Of a stretch of DNA of 64,000 bases, positions 22,389 through 32,608 are shown one piece after another; position 1 is the stretch's first letter; each line of letters begins with the position of its first letter. The position numbers and the translations under genes were made by a program. The notes below the pieces were generated by a model. It saw only the letters and a program-made list of their open reading frames with translations. It searched no databases and was not told the origin of the DNA. The stretch is from Heligmosomoides polygyrus polygyrus (taxonomy: Eukaryota > Nematoda > Chromadorea > Rhabditida > Heligmosomidae). The stretch covers positions 54,048,676-54,112,675 of the forward strand of contig OX377205.1 of the NCBI GenBank assembly GCA_947396885.1, given 5' to 3'.

Positions 22389-22694
22389 TCAAGGCATCCA
22401 CAACAGCAGTTTTACTGACGTCCAGCTCTTCCGTGATCCCGCGAACTGTTTAGGACGGTTCAGCTTCCACCAATTCCTCCAACTCGTCGTCCTAGATTGC
22501 TCTAGGTCGACCGCTACAGGGTCACCTTCGAGCCTGAAATCTCTGGTGCGAAATTTACTGAACCACTGGCGCAAAGTGTTTTCTCCAACACTATTAGGTT
22601 TCCTCACTTGATTGATTTGTCGAGCTGTCTCAGATGCGGATTGTCCCGATTTGAAGTTGAAATAAGGTATCGTTCGGAATTGCTCCTTCGACAT
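22389..22694 (-). pseudogene. Mariner transposase N-terminal fragment
   Basis: The frame starts MSKEQFRTIPYFNFKSGQSA and continues ETARQINQ...NSVGENTLRQWFSKFRTRDF, the paired helix-turn-helix DNA-binding region of mariner transposases. After LEGDP the reading degrades, and the catalytic half is absent. It differs from the bandit-like mariner at 43 kb, so at least two mariner lineages are present. It abuts the outer edge of the foldback at 22733. Confidence 0.7.
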
Positions 22695-23046
22695 ACTTCA
22701 ATGAGCCTGTCAGGAACAGAAATGTAAAACAAGTCAAAGAGCTCACCGTTGAGTTTCTCAAAGCGACCCATACAGGGTAGTAGGGCGTTGTCTGGGAAGC
22801 ACCATAGTGGTTTCCAAATTTCCTGCGGACCTCTGGGTAGGTCAAAAATGGCAAAAAACTGTACCGCTTCAGTGCAGGCCGATAACGCAAAACTGACGCC
22901 TGGAATGACCTTGTCGTGCCCACAAATAGTCCTGCAAAAGGTTTGAAGCTTCAATCATTGATAGAACCTAGGAATTGATTAATTCCTAACTGAAGCGAGG
23001 AGGCGCATTCACGGGAGGCGCGCGTCACTAGGGCGGCAGCGGCTGG

Positions 23047-23112
23047 ATGGCCGAGTGGTTAGCGTGGCGGACTTGTGGGTGGGAGGTGGAGGGTTCGGTT
23101 CCGGCGGTGTGG
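23047..23112 (+). repeat. tRNA-like block in the left foldback arm
   Basis: GGATGGCCGAGTGGTTAGCG is a perfect-looking A box and GAGGGTTCGGTTCCGGCGG contains a B box. The block is mirrored at about 24270-24335 on the other strand in the right arm. The terminal stems do not pair as in a true tRNA, so a SINE head captured in the arm is the likely reading. Confidence 0.6.
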
Positions 23113-23529
23113 CTTCTGCATTGCTGGGCGCACATCTTGGCCACCGTAAAGTGCTTTTCTGTTACGACTAGATGTCATATTCGATTTCCAATCCTGATTT
23201 CAAACTTTTGTGATGCGATTTTACTCCAAAACACAAGTCACGCTAATGAATATGCAATAAACTGTTTAACAGTTGTGGTAACGTTTTATGAAACACGTGA
23301 AGCAAAGCAGCTTCTGACACCAGCAGCAGCGGATAAATGCCAAGGAAGAGCAGCCCGAAGCTTCCTGGCAGGGCGTGTCCACAGGCACTTCATCGAAGGC
23401 GTAGTCCGCCGGTGTTGAGAAGTGCCCCGGATGCATGTGCACATATCCAGCTGCCACCCACGCGCGCTACATGTGAGCGACAAGTCCCGCGTTTCTTTCG
23501 AGAATGCGTGGTTGGCGCTTCGGCAGCCC

Positions 23530-23860
23530 CCCTAACCATTGTCCTCCTTGACAGCTGGCATGGGTTCAGGGATTACGAGAACCTCGTTTCCGAAGTGCCT
23601 GCTGGAAAACAGCTTAAGCTGATGACAATACCGCCAGGAGCGATGAGCCTTTGCTAGCCTCTCGATGTATACTTCTTCCGGCTTTTCAAACGGTTCATTC
23701 GGCGAATTCATGAACATGTGCTCCACCTCCGTCCGAATTTCAACTGCTTCTCAAGAGGCAATACTTTGAAGGTAATCATGAATCGCTTCGGACCAGCTCA
23801 TTTGATGTTTAAATTTTTAAGGCAATTTTCAAGGCACCCGTCCTTGCAGGTGGTCAGTCA
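23530..23860 (+). pseudogene. DDE transposase C-terminal fragment in the foldback spacer
   Basis: The frame reads LTIVLLDSWHGFRDYENLVS, then LKLMTIPPGAMSLC, a TAG stop, then PLDVYFFRLFKRFIRRIHEH. An aspartate in a VLLDSW context, an IPPG loop and a (Q)PLD motif are typical of the C-terminal catalytic core of Tc4/Tc5/pogo-type DDE transposases, where the stop stands in place of glutamine (CAG to TAG). Only the last third of a transposase is present. Confidence 0.55.
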
Positions 23861-24724
23861 GACGTATAGGCAATTCTGCGCTCCAGTATTCCAAAGGTGC
23901 TTTGCGTACGCGTGAGTGGCAGCTGGATATGTGGACACGCATCCGGGGCACTTCTCAACACTGGTGGACTACGCCTTCGATGAAGTGCCTTTCGACACGC
24001 CCTGCCAGGAAGCTTCCGGCTGCTCTTCCTTGGCATTTATCCGTTGCTGCTAGTGTCAGAAGCTGCTTTGCTTCGCGTGTTTCATAAAACGTTACCACAA
24101 CTGTTAAACAGTTTATTGCATATTCATTAGCGTGACTTGTGTTTTGGAGTAAAATCGCATCACAGAAGTTTGAAATCAGGATTGGAAATCGAATATGACA
24201 TCTAGTCGTGACAGAAAAGCACTTTACGGTGGCAAAAACGCAAAATTTGCCAGCAATGCAGAAGCCACACCGCCGGAACCGAACCCTCCACCTCCCACCC
24301 ACAAGTCCGCCACGCTAACCACTCGGTCATCCAGTCACTGGTGCCCTAGTGGCGCGCGCCTCCCGTGAATGCGCCTCCTCGCTTCAGTTAGGAATTAATC
24401 AATTCCTAGGTTCTAGCAATGATTGAAGCTTCAAACCTTTTGCAGGACTATTTGTGGGCACGACAAGGTCATTGCAGGCGTCAGTTTTGCGTTATCGGCC
24501 CGCACTGAAGCGGTACAGTTTTTTGCCATTTTTGACTTACCCAGAGGTCCGCAGGAAATTTGGAAACCACTATGGTGCTTCCCAGACAACGCCCTACTAC
24601 CCTGTATAGGTCGCTTTGAGAAACTCCACGGTGACCTCTTTGACCTTCCTCTTTAGTCAAATAGAGCGAAAAATTCTGTGCAGATAGCATTAATGCGCAA
24701 CGCAATTTGAGTTTTTACTTAATA

Positions 24725-24985
24725 ATAGACGATTGGAATTCGGCACGCACTCTGCGTCTACGGATGTAGTGGAGGCGATTTGAGTGCGTATTTGGCCTAA
24801 ACAATGACTTGCGCTGGCCAGCCGATGAATAAGCCCCTGCTCTATCCTTCAAAAGAAAATATGGAAGCAGTTCAGCGCAAGGCTTGCTTGGCCTGGGCTG
24901 GCCCAAACCAGTAGTCATTGTTTGGGGTGCACGCGACAGCCTGCATCTCCTGCTGTGCTTTCATGCACGCGTGAAACTATAAAAT
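24725..24985 (-). mobile_element. Diverged SINE family A copy
   Basis: Shared blocks with the reference copy at 2169-2465 include GTAGTGGAGGCGATTTGAGT, GGCCAGCCGATGAATAAGC, CTTGGCCTGGGC and GGGTGCACGCGACAG, in the same order in complement. The copy is older than those at 2.2 and 17.0 kb, and no duplication remains. Confidence 0.6.
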
Positions 24986-26417
24986 ATGGACATTTTTATC
25001 CAAGCCTTATGGTAAAGAAAGACGTGATGGTCCTTAGAGGGCTGATGTCCGCTGCGAGATTGCACATGCTCATGGAACACTCACATAAACACGGTTTCTG
25101 TGAGCGCAGACCTAGGCATGTGACGGAACTCCGGGTCTGGCCGATCAAAGTTACCACTTTTAAGATACCTTGCAGGTGTGCAACTTCGGTACTAAGCCTG
25201 CTAAGTACCAAAGTTATTGTTTTCTTTCAGTGACACCGGACATAGACTTGTATACAGGGTCAAGCTTGAGGTTCGGGAATCGAAGGTGGGGGGGGGGGGC
25301 GGTCGTACTCTTCCGGTTTTGGCAGAGGATTCTCTCTTACTCTTCAGGTTTTTAGACGATGTTTTTAATTTTTAATAAGTTTTTTTTTTCAGGAATGCCT
25401 ACGAAGGTATGGAGCCTCTCCTTCGTCCCGCGAAGTTGTAAAAATTAATATAAAAATGTTACAACTAATGATTGTATTACTTGCTATAAATAAAGATTTT
25501 CTGCACCCAGATTTGGAGTCAATGAGAAGTTTCCATTTTTCAGACTTTTTTTCAGGAAGTCATGGACGCGACAGTTTTCTGCCTGAACGAGCGACATCTA
25601 CGTCATAAATTGCAGTCTCTAAAATTTGAAGTGTCAATTGCTGAGGAAAATTAAGCGCTTTCCCTACAAGATTTTTCGCTCTTCGAAGTGATGACGGAAT
25701 GGCAACCGGAGGATGGACTTGTCACGAAACTAATTTTCTCTCCTCTTCAGGAAACAGCAGCAGAATGTGGAGTTGTACCCAATAAAACTTTAATCCACAG
25801 TTTGACACACGGCAATAAAAACTGTTTTTCTGAAACGATCCTCTGTATGAACAGACGCTCCGATTTGTATCATTTGCCGAAAATTTTCGATACCGTTGAT
25901 TACATGGAGGCCGCTATTTTTACAACCTGCTTTTTAAAGCGTAGAATCCACACTTCTTATAGTTTTAAAAACTGTGACATTTTCAGAGACGTCGAACAAA
26001 CTCCGAACTATTGTAGGTTACGTGGAGTCATTGCGTTCGCCGATATCATCGATGGCCACTGAGAGTGGTCTTCTCTCGAAAAAAAATTTCTATCTTCTCA
26101 AGGAAAGAACACGCGAGAGTGAAATTGTGCTTTATGGTTTTTTAAGTAATGAGTATTACACAGTAAAGAGCCGAGCTTCTTCGCGGCGATCTCCCATATC
26201 ATAGGGCGCATCGTATTTAAATTTTTCGTTTTTCAAGAAAAATCAATTAATTTTTACATGAAGCAGATCACGCACGCGGGAAAAATCTTGCAACAAAAAG
26301 TTTCAAGTCTTGTTTAATGCACAGTGTGAAAATCGTGGTTTTCTGAAACGAATAGATTGGATCGACCCCTGGTCGATTTGGCACCGACCTCATAGGAGCG
26401 ACGAAATTCGACAAAAA
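24986..26417. other. No gene recognised
   Basis: The open frame at 25688-26062 (124 codons) shows no known domain. A run of 12 G lies at about 25288. The region is AT-rich from 25360 on. Confidence 0.35.
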
Positions 26418-26705
26418 TGACTATAACTCGGTAAGTTTTTCAAAATATGAAAAAGCCAATGGCTTCCTAGAAACTAGAAGAAAAGTGCTTTCATACAATA
26501 TAAAAATCTGTTTTCAAAAACTAGATCTTCATATGTCGCGGAAGTCTTCGACCTTTGTGCCAAAAAAAAACTGCAGATTTTGTATAAATAATTATATCCC
26601 CGTAAGTTTATCGAATTTTAAAAGAGTTAATAGCTTTTTGAAAACTATAGGAAAAGCGCTTTCGAACCATGTAGAAATTGGTTTTCAACAGGGAGGTCTT
26701 TATAG
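26418..26705. repeat. Two diverged tandem units of about 175 bp
   Basis: The unit beginning TATAACTCGGTAAGTTTTTC and continuing GAAAAGTGCTTTC...ACAATATAAAAATCTGTTTTC is repeated from about 26592 as TATATCCCCGTAAGTTTATC ... GAAAAGCGCTTTC...ATGTAGAAATTGGTTTTC. The function is unknown. Confidence 0.5.
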
Positions 26706-26813
26706 GGGGCGGTAGGAGTTCGATTTCTGGTCCATTGTTGAAGAAATATGTGGATCGAGGATACAAGACAGCGCCGCCGGATACTGGGACGAAGGATAGG
26801 AAGGACAATTCCC

Positions 26814-27035
26814 CTATATAAAGAGTGGAAGTGGTTCAATAAAGATTCTGCCCCCCATTCGTCTTTTGTGCCAGACGTAACTGTGACCACCGCATATTTT
26901 CATCTCCGCTAAGGTGTCCAGTCCGTAGAGATTGACCCCTCCGAGGGTGCACTGTGTTGTGAACGGCGCGACGTATTGTTCTCTCGCCGACGCGGTCGCC
27001 GTCTCGATGTGCAGAAATGAGAAAATTGTTAACAT
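26814..27035 (-). pseudogene. Possible envelope-like start downstream of the Pao pol remnant
   Basis: The frame begins with a hydrophobic stretch (MLTIFSFLHIETATA) that could be a signal peptide and continues TTQCTLGGVNLYGLD and MKICGGHSYVW with two cysteines. Some nematode BEL/Pao elements carry an env-like gene after integrase, and this frame has that position and strand. No family motif confirms it. Confidence 0.25.
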
Positions 27036-27239
27036 TGTGAAATAACCACTTGTGTCATTGGAATTGGAAGAGGGTTTGAAGCGAGGGTGAACTGCTGACC
27101 CTGTAGCGATAGATCACGTTCTCTTTGGCTTTTCTCGGTAATGTTTGTCGTCTGTTTTGCTCGTTAACAGTTGTACCCGACGTGTCTGCTGCAATTGACG
27201 CGTTCGCTGCATTCGCGCTCGAGTCAGACATTTGCCCAT

Positions 27240-27445
27240 CCTCGCTGATTACATGTGAACTGGTCCCCGAAAAGTTCCGTCACGCGCGAGCGGCGAGAGT
27301 CAGACGAGCAGAGTGACTCTCCAGATTGGGCTAGGGAAGGGACTCCGGGGTGTGGCGAACAGGGAGGCGTGGAGTGCACGAGACGACACGACGAAAAACC
27401 GCGCGCCGCCTCGGCACTACGCCAAGCGGACCAGTTCTCCGGCAA
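27240..27445. repeat. GC-rich repeat related to the 13273-13481 element interior
   Basis: CAGATTGGGCTAGGGAAGGG followed by ACTCCGGGGTGTGGCGA matches the complement of 13340-13400. Flanking AACTGGTCC (27258) and GGACCAGTT (27429) are inverted. It interrupts the region between the Pao integrase and the env-like frame. Confidence 0.5.
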
Positions 27446-27479
27446 CGATCCTCGCTAACATCGTGCGCTGTCCCGTTGT

Positions 27480-28760
27480 GTGCCTCATCATGGAGTTCCA
27501 GTGGCGCGAGCATATTGATCGATCGCTGTGTTGTCGCTTCGAGGGGTAAACAGTCTGCGTCTCTTCTAAGTTCAGTGGCTATCGCTAACGGCCACGACCC
27601 GCGATCACTTCTGTCGTCCATCATCTTAAGGAGTATTTCACCGTTTCGAGGCGTTTTTCTTGTAAGGCTTGTTTGTCGAGCGCGACTGGGGTGGTAATTG
27701 CGGAGTTCCAGTAGGTAGCGGTCCTTCCACTGAGCACACATCTTTTTGAAATAGAGGGCGATTTGTCCTGAATTGGGAATTGCCTTTTGCTTTGGCGTGA
27801 CGGTTGAGACGTTTTCCTCCTTCGTTTGCTCTTCGCTGTCTTGTTTGGGGCAGATGTGTAGTTGCGCACAAGGCATGAAGAAATCTATTGGCCGTATTAT
27901 GGATGAATCATCGACAGAGGATTCACCGAAGGCGAGTGGTCTTGTATTGATTATCGCTTCGATTTCAGTGATGAGAGTGTGGAATTGGGTTTTCAGAGTT
28001 TGTTTGCCAATGTCTTTCCGCATGCACATTTTGAAGATACCCACCAACCTCCTTTCCGCGGGTGTAGAGGTTGTAATAAATTTCCACTCAATTTGCCTTT
28101 TGCACAGGAAAATGTTGAATGAGTCATTGGACTGATGCGTAGCGCATTGATTTGTTTGCTCGGCAACGACTTCTCATCCTAGGGTGAAATATGCTGCGTT
28201 TTCACGAGGTTGATAGTGTGCCGTGTCTCGCTATAAACGTCGTAGACAATTAACGAATGTTTCGGCACTTAGTCTTTCCACTGTTTCCAGCTCCCTTAGC
28301 ATTGCACCGTCCTAGTCACCAAGTACGAGAAGAGACAGACCCATTGCTTGGCAATGGTGTCGTCAGCTCGGACAGAAAAGTGACCAGCTAGATCAATGCC
28401 AACATGATCAAATGGACGTGAAGGAATCGTTCGACTTCGAGGAAGCGCTGAACTTTCTGGATAAAGGTAAATCTTTCAATTCCATCGTTTGCGTGTTACG
28501 CAAGATTGGAGCGTTTTGCGCACTACTTGTCTGCCTTTTGGAATCCGAAATTTTGTGCGTGCGTTGGAAGGGTACTATTGACCCCTTAATGCCCAGTGTT
28601 TTGTGGTGATCTCGCGTAATTTGCGTTATGATTGAGTAGGTGGGAAAACATTAGGTAATTATTTCGATGGACAAGTTTGCTTGTTCTAATGACCTTGGCA
28701 ACACAAAACGCCATTGTCGTTTGGAATAAGGGTTGGCTGTGAATTCTTCTTAATGACCTT
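27480..28760 (-). pseudogene. Pao integrase remnant with C-terminal domain
   Basis: Fragments in changing frames read SCVTRKRWN (zinc-binding cysteine region), SRPFDHVGIDLAGHFSVRAD and WVCLFSYLVTRTVQCE (integrase core around the first catalytic aspartate), KGKLSGNLLQPLHP, then LITEIEAIINTRPLAF, RPIDFFMP, WKDRYLLELRNYH and GSWPLAIATEL (C-terminal DUF5641-type region). The order matches nematode Pao polyproteins. Integrase would insert the cDNA into the genome. The longest intact frame is 27331-28047. Confidence 0.7.
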
Positions 28761-28899
28761 GTTTCTATACAGTCTTAATGAGACATATTTCAGCAGATCG
28801 TATGTCTGCCGTCGACAACCTGCTCAGCAGAAGTTCTAAGGAAACTTCGGCAAGTTCAGGTGTGTGAGCAATAAGAATTGATTGTTTGTCTTTGCTTAT

Positions 28900-29690
28900 T
28901 TTACAATGTACTATTCTTTTGATAGATTTGGGAATGAGATCCATTACTTGTTTGGCCTTGAACCTTGAAGTTTTGGTGAATTTATGCTTAACGGTTGATC
29001 GATTTGTGTTGAACTGTAATACGTTGAAGGCCTGAATGGATTGCTTGCTTCTGATGGTAACTAATTCTTATGGTCTGGCAATGAGCTTTCGCTTGTGTCG
29101 CCTTCTTGTTCTCTTGTATCTTCCCGGTTTTCAACTGGAGTACAAGTTAGTTGAGACCATGACTGTAGTGGACAAAGCAGCTTCGGGCCTAGCCACCAGA
29201 GGTGGTTGGGAAAATTATTGTTTGAGTGTTCACGGCTTAGTATCGATTGCTCCCGAAACTCTTATTCAACCAGATAGATTTCGAGCGTACGTGTAAGTCG
29301 TTGGCTATAGGCAATGATGTTGTCTGCTTATTTTTTCTCCCAATAAGTGTCGAATTGTTGTTTGAGGAAGGTACCGTATTCGTTGTCGCGAAGTTTGAGT
29401 GTCTCTATAGAATCTGCGTAAAAGAAAAAATCGTTCATGATTGCTTCTTCCTTTTTTCTGAGTTGAGTGATTATGCCTTTGATTGATGCCTTGTCAGACA
29501 CAATGCGGTTCAATAACTCATCAATAGTTGAAGGACAACTTCATGGTTCTCGGAATTTTTTCCTTTCAGCGACTAAGCTGGCTAGCCGGTTAAGCTGCCT
29601 CGTTAGTCTTTGTTTGCAAGATTTCATGCTGAAATCAGATGTCATCTTTCAGGCTGAGATACACGGAGTATGAGAAGAACGCTACAGCTG
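28900..29690 (-). pseudogene. Pao gag remnant (DUF1759-like)
   Basis: Minus-strand frames read LTRQLSRLASLVAERKKF, then LLNRIVSDKASIKGIITQLR and FGTFLKQQFDTYWEKK-like segments (YGTFLKQQFDTYWE), the helical start of Pao gag proteins. Several stops interrupt it. It is followed, without any reverse transcriptase motif, by integrase sequence. Confidence 0.5.
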
Positions 29691-30008
29691 AGTCAAGCAA
29701 GAGAGCTGTGAGAGCGAATGCGAGTAGCCGCGGTGGCGTGCGTCTTTTGTATTGCTGTTATGTTTGCATTCCGTGATACGAGATAAATCGTGATGATAAG
29801 TGCGACCTCCAATGTTGTTGTTAGATTGTTTTGAGATCTGGGGAGGAGGAATGTGAGGGAGCTCAAGAATGCGATAACGGGTACTGTAACTTTCATCGTG
29901 ACTAAAGTTCTAGATTTTTCTTTTGTTTGTCAGAAAGCCATCTCTTGACGGATATGGCTTGGAATTACTTGATTTTCCAGAGGTTCGACGCTAGTTTCGG
30001 TCGAGGCA

Positions 30009-30305
30009 TTTACTTCGGGTTGCCGTCCCTAGGCATTTCGAATTGCCGACTCTAGGCATGTGTTTCAGGTTGCCTTCCCTAGGCTTTTATTTCGAGTTGC
30101 CAACTCTAAGCTTTTATTTCGGGTTGCTGTCCCTAGGCCTTTATTTCGGGTAGCCATCCCTAGGCCTTTATTTCGGGTTGCCATCCCTAGGCCTTTATTT
30201 CGGGTTGCCATCTCTAGGCATTTATTTCAGGTTGCCTTCCCTAGGCCTTTATTTCGGGCTGCCTTCCCTAGGCTTTTATTTCGAGTAGCCAACTCTGGGC
30301 GATTT
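30009..30305 (-). repeat. 27-bp coding minisatellite in the gag region, about 11 units
   Basis: The unit CTAGGCCTTTATTTCGGGTTGCCATCC varies slightly and repeats without length change. Because 27 is nine codons, the array keeps the reading frame: on the gag strand the unit translates to about GLGMATRNK, with a few CGA-to-TGA changes. On the plus strand it also stays open (LFRVAIPRP), which is a shadow. Confidence 0.85.
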
Positions 30306-30447
30306 TTAAGACTCGCCATGCCTAGAATGTCGTTTGTCAGTGAAATTTCCTTTTGGACAACTTGATTTTTTTCTCGTTTGTTTTTTGAAAATGTGTGAGG
30401 AAAAGTTAAATGAACAGCGAACAAATTTGAAGAAGCAGAAGAAAAAC

Positions 30448-30720
30448 TCATCGTATTCGTAAAGCTGGCCAGTTTTCACGACAATACGATGAAGTTGTAG
30501 AGGTACCTTTAGAGATGACACGCGTGTGATAAAGTAGAAGAAGGTACACATAACAAAGACCAGGGTACCGAAGAGTTAACGAGAAAGTGCAAAAAGGAGT
30601 AGGAAATTTGGATGAGTTGCTCTTAGTTTGCTTTTTTTGACTGTCTGATTTTTTTAACTTTCTTGAGTTGACTTTGACCTTGACTTTGTTTGAGGATGCC
30701 TTTCCCGGCCGATGCACCAT
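30448..30720 (-). pseudogene. Probable Pao gag N-terminus
   Basis: The frame starts MVHRPGKASSNKVKVKVNSR and is rich in Lys, Ser and Asn. It begins 19 bases inside the LTR-like repeat's inner edge, the usual position of a gag start, and reads towards the minisatellite. No conserved domain is recognised in this piece. Confidence 0.35.
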
Positions 30721-30738
30721 GTCTAAACCCTAATGTAT

Positions 30739-31049
30739 TTGTAGAGTTTAGAACACTACATCAGTAGTATAACAAGTTTAATGTTCTAATAATTCTTTAC
30801 AATGGTTCATAATATTTGTTTGCTTGTCCCGTTTACTTGTGCATCCTTTATTGTTTGTTTGTTTGGAGCTTCTGGCTGGGACGGCCTGCGGATGTCGCCG
30901 GCTGAGCGGGAGCTGTGGCCGACCGAGACAGAGTCGAGCGCCAGCATGGAGGCGAACGTCGCCACAGGCCGAAGAGGCCGAAGTGACTCCTCGCGATCCC
31001 GTGCCTCGCTCGGCCCCTTAGGTTGAGACGAAAGAACGTGTTTATACAC
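30739..31049 (-). repeat. LTR-like repeat of the Pao element
   Basis: It matches 40049-40345: TGTAGAGTTTAGAACACT at one edge, then TTCTAATAAT, GTTTGTTTG, GGGCCTGCGG-like and GCCGAAGTG..TC..CGCGATCC blocks, in the same order and orientation. TG at the left and a CA at the right are compatible with LTR termini. The inner GC-rich part is the more diverged. Confidence 0.6.
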
Positions 31050-32600
31050 GCACGATGTTCGGCAGTGAGCATTATGAAGCTCAGCCCAACTCTCCCTGTA
31101 GGGCGGGCCGTGATCAAAGGCTTAAGATCGTAGGCATTGCTGATGACAGCTGGACCAGGGGCTGCAATATTACCTTAAACAGCGGCAAATGAAATGCGAC
31201 CATATATTCTATCATCGAAGTAGCAGCACTTATTTGTTTAAGCGAAGACAATAGTTTTTCTTAGAGAAGATGAAGGAGCAGCAACAGAAGAAAATGAACG
31301 CACACAACACGATATGGATGAAATGCACATTGGAATCGGCGGCATAATAAAACAATTGCCTATGTAATACAGCGTCTACTAACTGAACGCCATTCCATAA
31401 TACTTAAATCGTGGACTTTTTTGCGTTTGTAGATAACCTTGTCATCTCTCCGTATTTAGCTAGAAGCGCATTGAAATCACCATGTGTTAGAAAATCAGAT
31501 ATGTCTCGAGTTTTGTAACTGAAACTCAAGGCTTGAGCTTTCCTCTTAAGGATCTCGTCTGGGCGCCATCAAAGAAATCGGTTGGGTTTTTTTGTAACTT
31601 GTTAGCGGAGGGCCAAGTATGACTTATCCTTGAGAACCATGGGGCATGTGGCCGTAGCTCATTGAAAAGCATCTCATCATAAGTTTCCTAGTAAAGCTAT
31701 TCTGAACGCTTTCCAAAAGCTCGGTAGCCTTCTTCCTATAACAGTTAGACTGAACACCGTCATTCCCGCTGCCCTGAGAGGGCGGTGCCCTGGACACCAT
31801 TCCGGCTTTTTCCTGTCAGAGGTGACAAACCACCCACCCGCCCATGTTAAGAACTAGAGGCTCTATAACTGCCTCGGTGTTTAAATGGAATAACTCGTTA
31901 TTGACACACCACCATTTCCAATATCTGTAATTTGCCTCAAATTAGGTAAAGACTTTTCTATCAGAGCAGCCAGGGAGTTCTGTGGGCACATTGCCAGGGC
32001 ACATCTCGGAAGCCTTAACCACTGCTCCCTAGTGCCTGAGGGGTTCCCACGTTTTTAGAAGAAGTCCAGCAAAGGACTTCCCGTTCACCTTACTCTAGTT
32101 GTATGGGATGCCGCTGCCGCTCCTAGGCCTTAACGTTACACAGCCTCCTAGGCAAGAGAGGTAGCGAGGTACGCATTTAGAATTTCAGCTCATATTTAGC
32201 CTAGGGAGTTCACATCATCCATTAATACTAGGCTTAATTCTCACTCCGGTAAGCTCTTGTTTAGCCGCGGCAGTTGGAGCAACTTCGATGCACACTTCGA
32301 CGACTTCAGACATATACGACTTCAATGCTGATGTACGCATTGGAATCGTCACAGCTCTGCCTTTGCAGCTATCGCCATCAAGGAATAATTTGGGTTCCTC
32401 ACAGTCCTAATGTTCGCGGCTATGTTTGTAACAAATATTACATCACAGCTAATACTGTTAACCGTGCCTCCTTATTAGCAGCTAAAGCTACGATTTGTAG
32501 TATTGTATGATTGAATGATAACTATGCTGCTGCATAGTTCGCTGGATTCCGACAATTACGTTAATCTTGAGTACACTGGTAGCATCAAGGTTGGTCGTAC
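31050..32600. other. No gene recognised
   Basis: A minus-strand segment near 31420-31560 reads LKRKAQALSFSYKTRDISDF and looks like decayed coding sequence, perhaps from a gag, but I cannot assign it. The rest is unremarkable. Confidence 0.3.
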
Positions 32601-32608
32601 ATAAGTAA

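Larger units (their letters stand above)
22733..24644. mobile_element. Foldback element with arms of about 727 bp
   Basis: The arm 22733-23457 is the inverted, roughly 95% identical copy of 23916-24644, with a spacer of 458 bases. The match runs from GTCAAAGAG(C/G)TCACCGT through the segment CCTAGGAATTGATTAATTCC and the tRNA-like block, to CTGCCAC at the inner edge. The spacer encodes part of a DDE transposase. Caenorhabditis Tc4 and Tc5 have the same plan (inverted repeats of several hundred bases), which makes a Tc4/Tc5-like origin plausible. I saw no convincing target duplication. Confidence 0.75.
27470..31049 (-). mobile_element. BEL/Pao LTR retrotransposon remnant lacking reverse transcriptase
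   Basis: Read on the minus strand: an LTR-like repeat (31049-30739), a basic gag start (30720), a coding minisatellite, a gag segment (29690-28900), then directly the integrase zinc-binding and core region (28760-28000) and the C-terminal DUF5641-type domain (28000-27480). Protease, reverse transcriptase and RNase H are missing between gag and integrase. Many stops and frameshifts show that the copy is dead. A solo LTR of the same family lies at 40049-40345. The 3' LTR was not found. Confidence 0.65.

Noticed and set aside
22604..22954. Overlapping minus-strand frames as a mariner catalytic domain
   Set aside because: They show no DDE motif and are part of the foldback arm, repeated in inverted form at 24.4-24.6 kb.
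23041..23112. Functional tRNA gene (Leu/Ser-like)
   Set aside because: A and B boxes are good, but acceptor and anticodon stems do not pair, and the block recurs in both foldback arms.
26814..27035. Evidence of an integrated animal virus glycoprotein
   Set aside because: Only a signal-like start and two cysteines are present. Its position fits at most a decayed retroelement env-like gene, and no viral motif is identifiable.
30009..30305. Regular ~27-bp array as a CRISPR
   Set aside because: Units are directly contiguous without unique spacers, keep a reading frame within a gag remnant, and the genome is clearly eukaryotic.
30060..30365. Plus-strand repeat protein (LFRVAIPRP units)
   Set aside because: It is the shadow of the gag minisatellite; the surrounding Pao gene content is on the minus strand.
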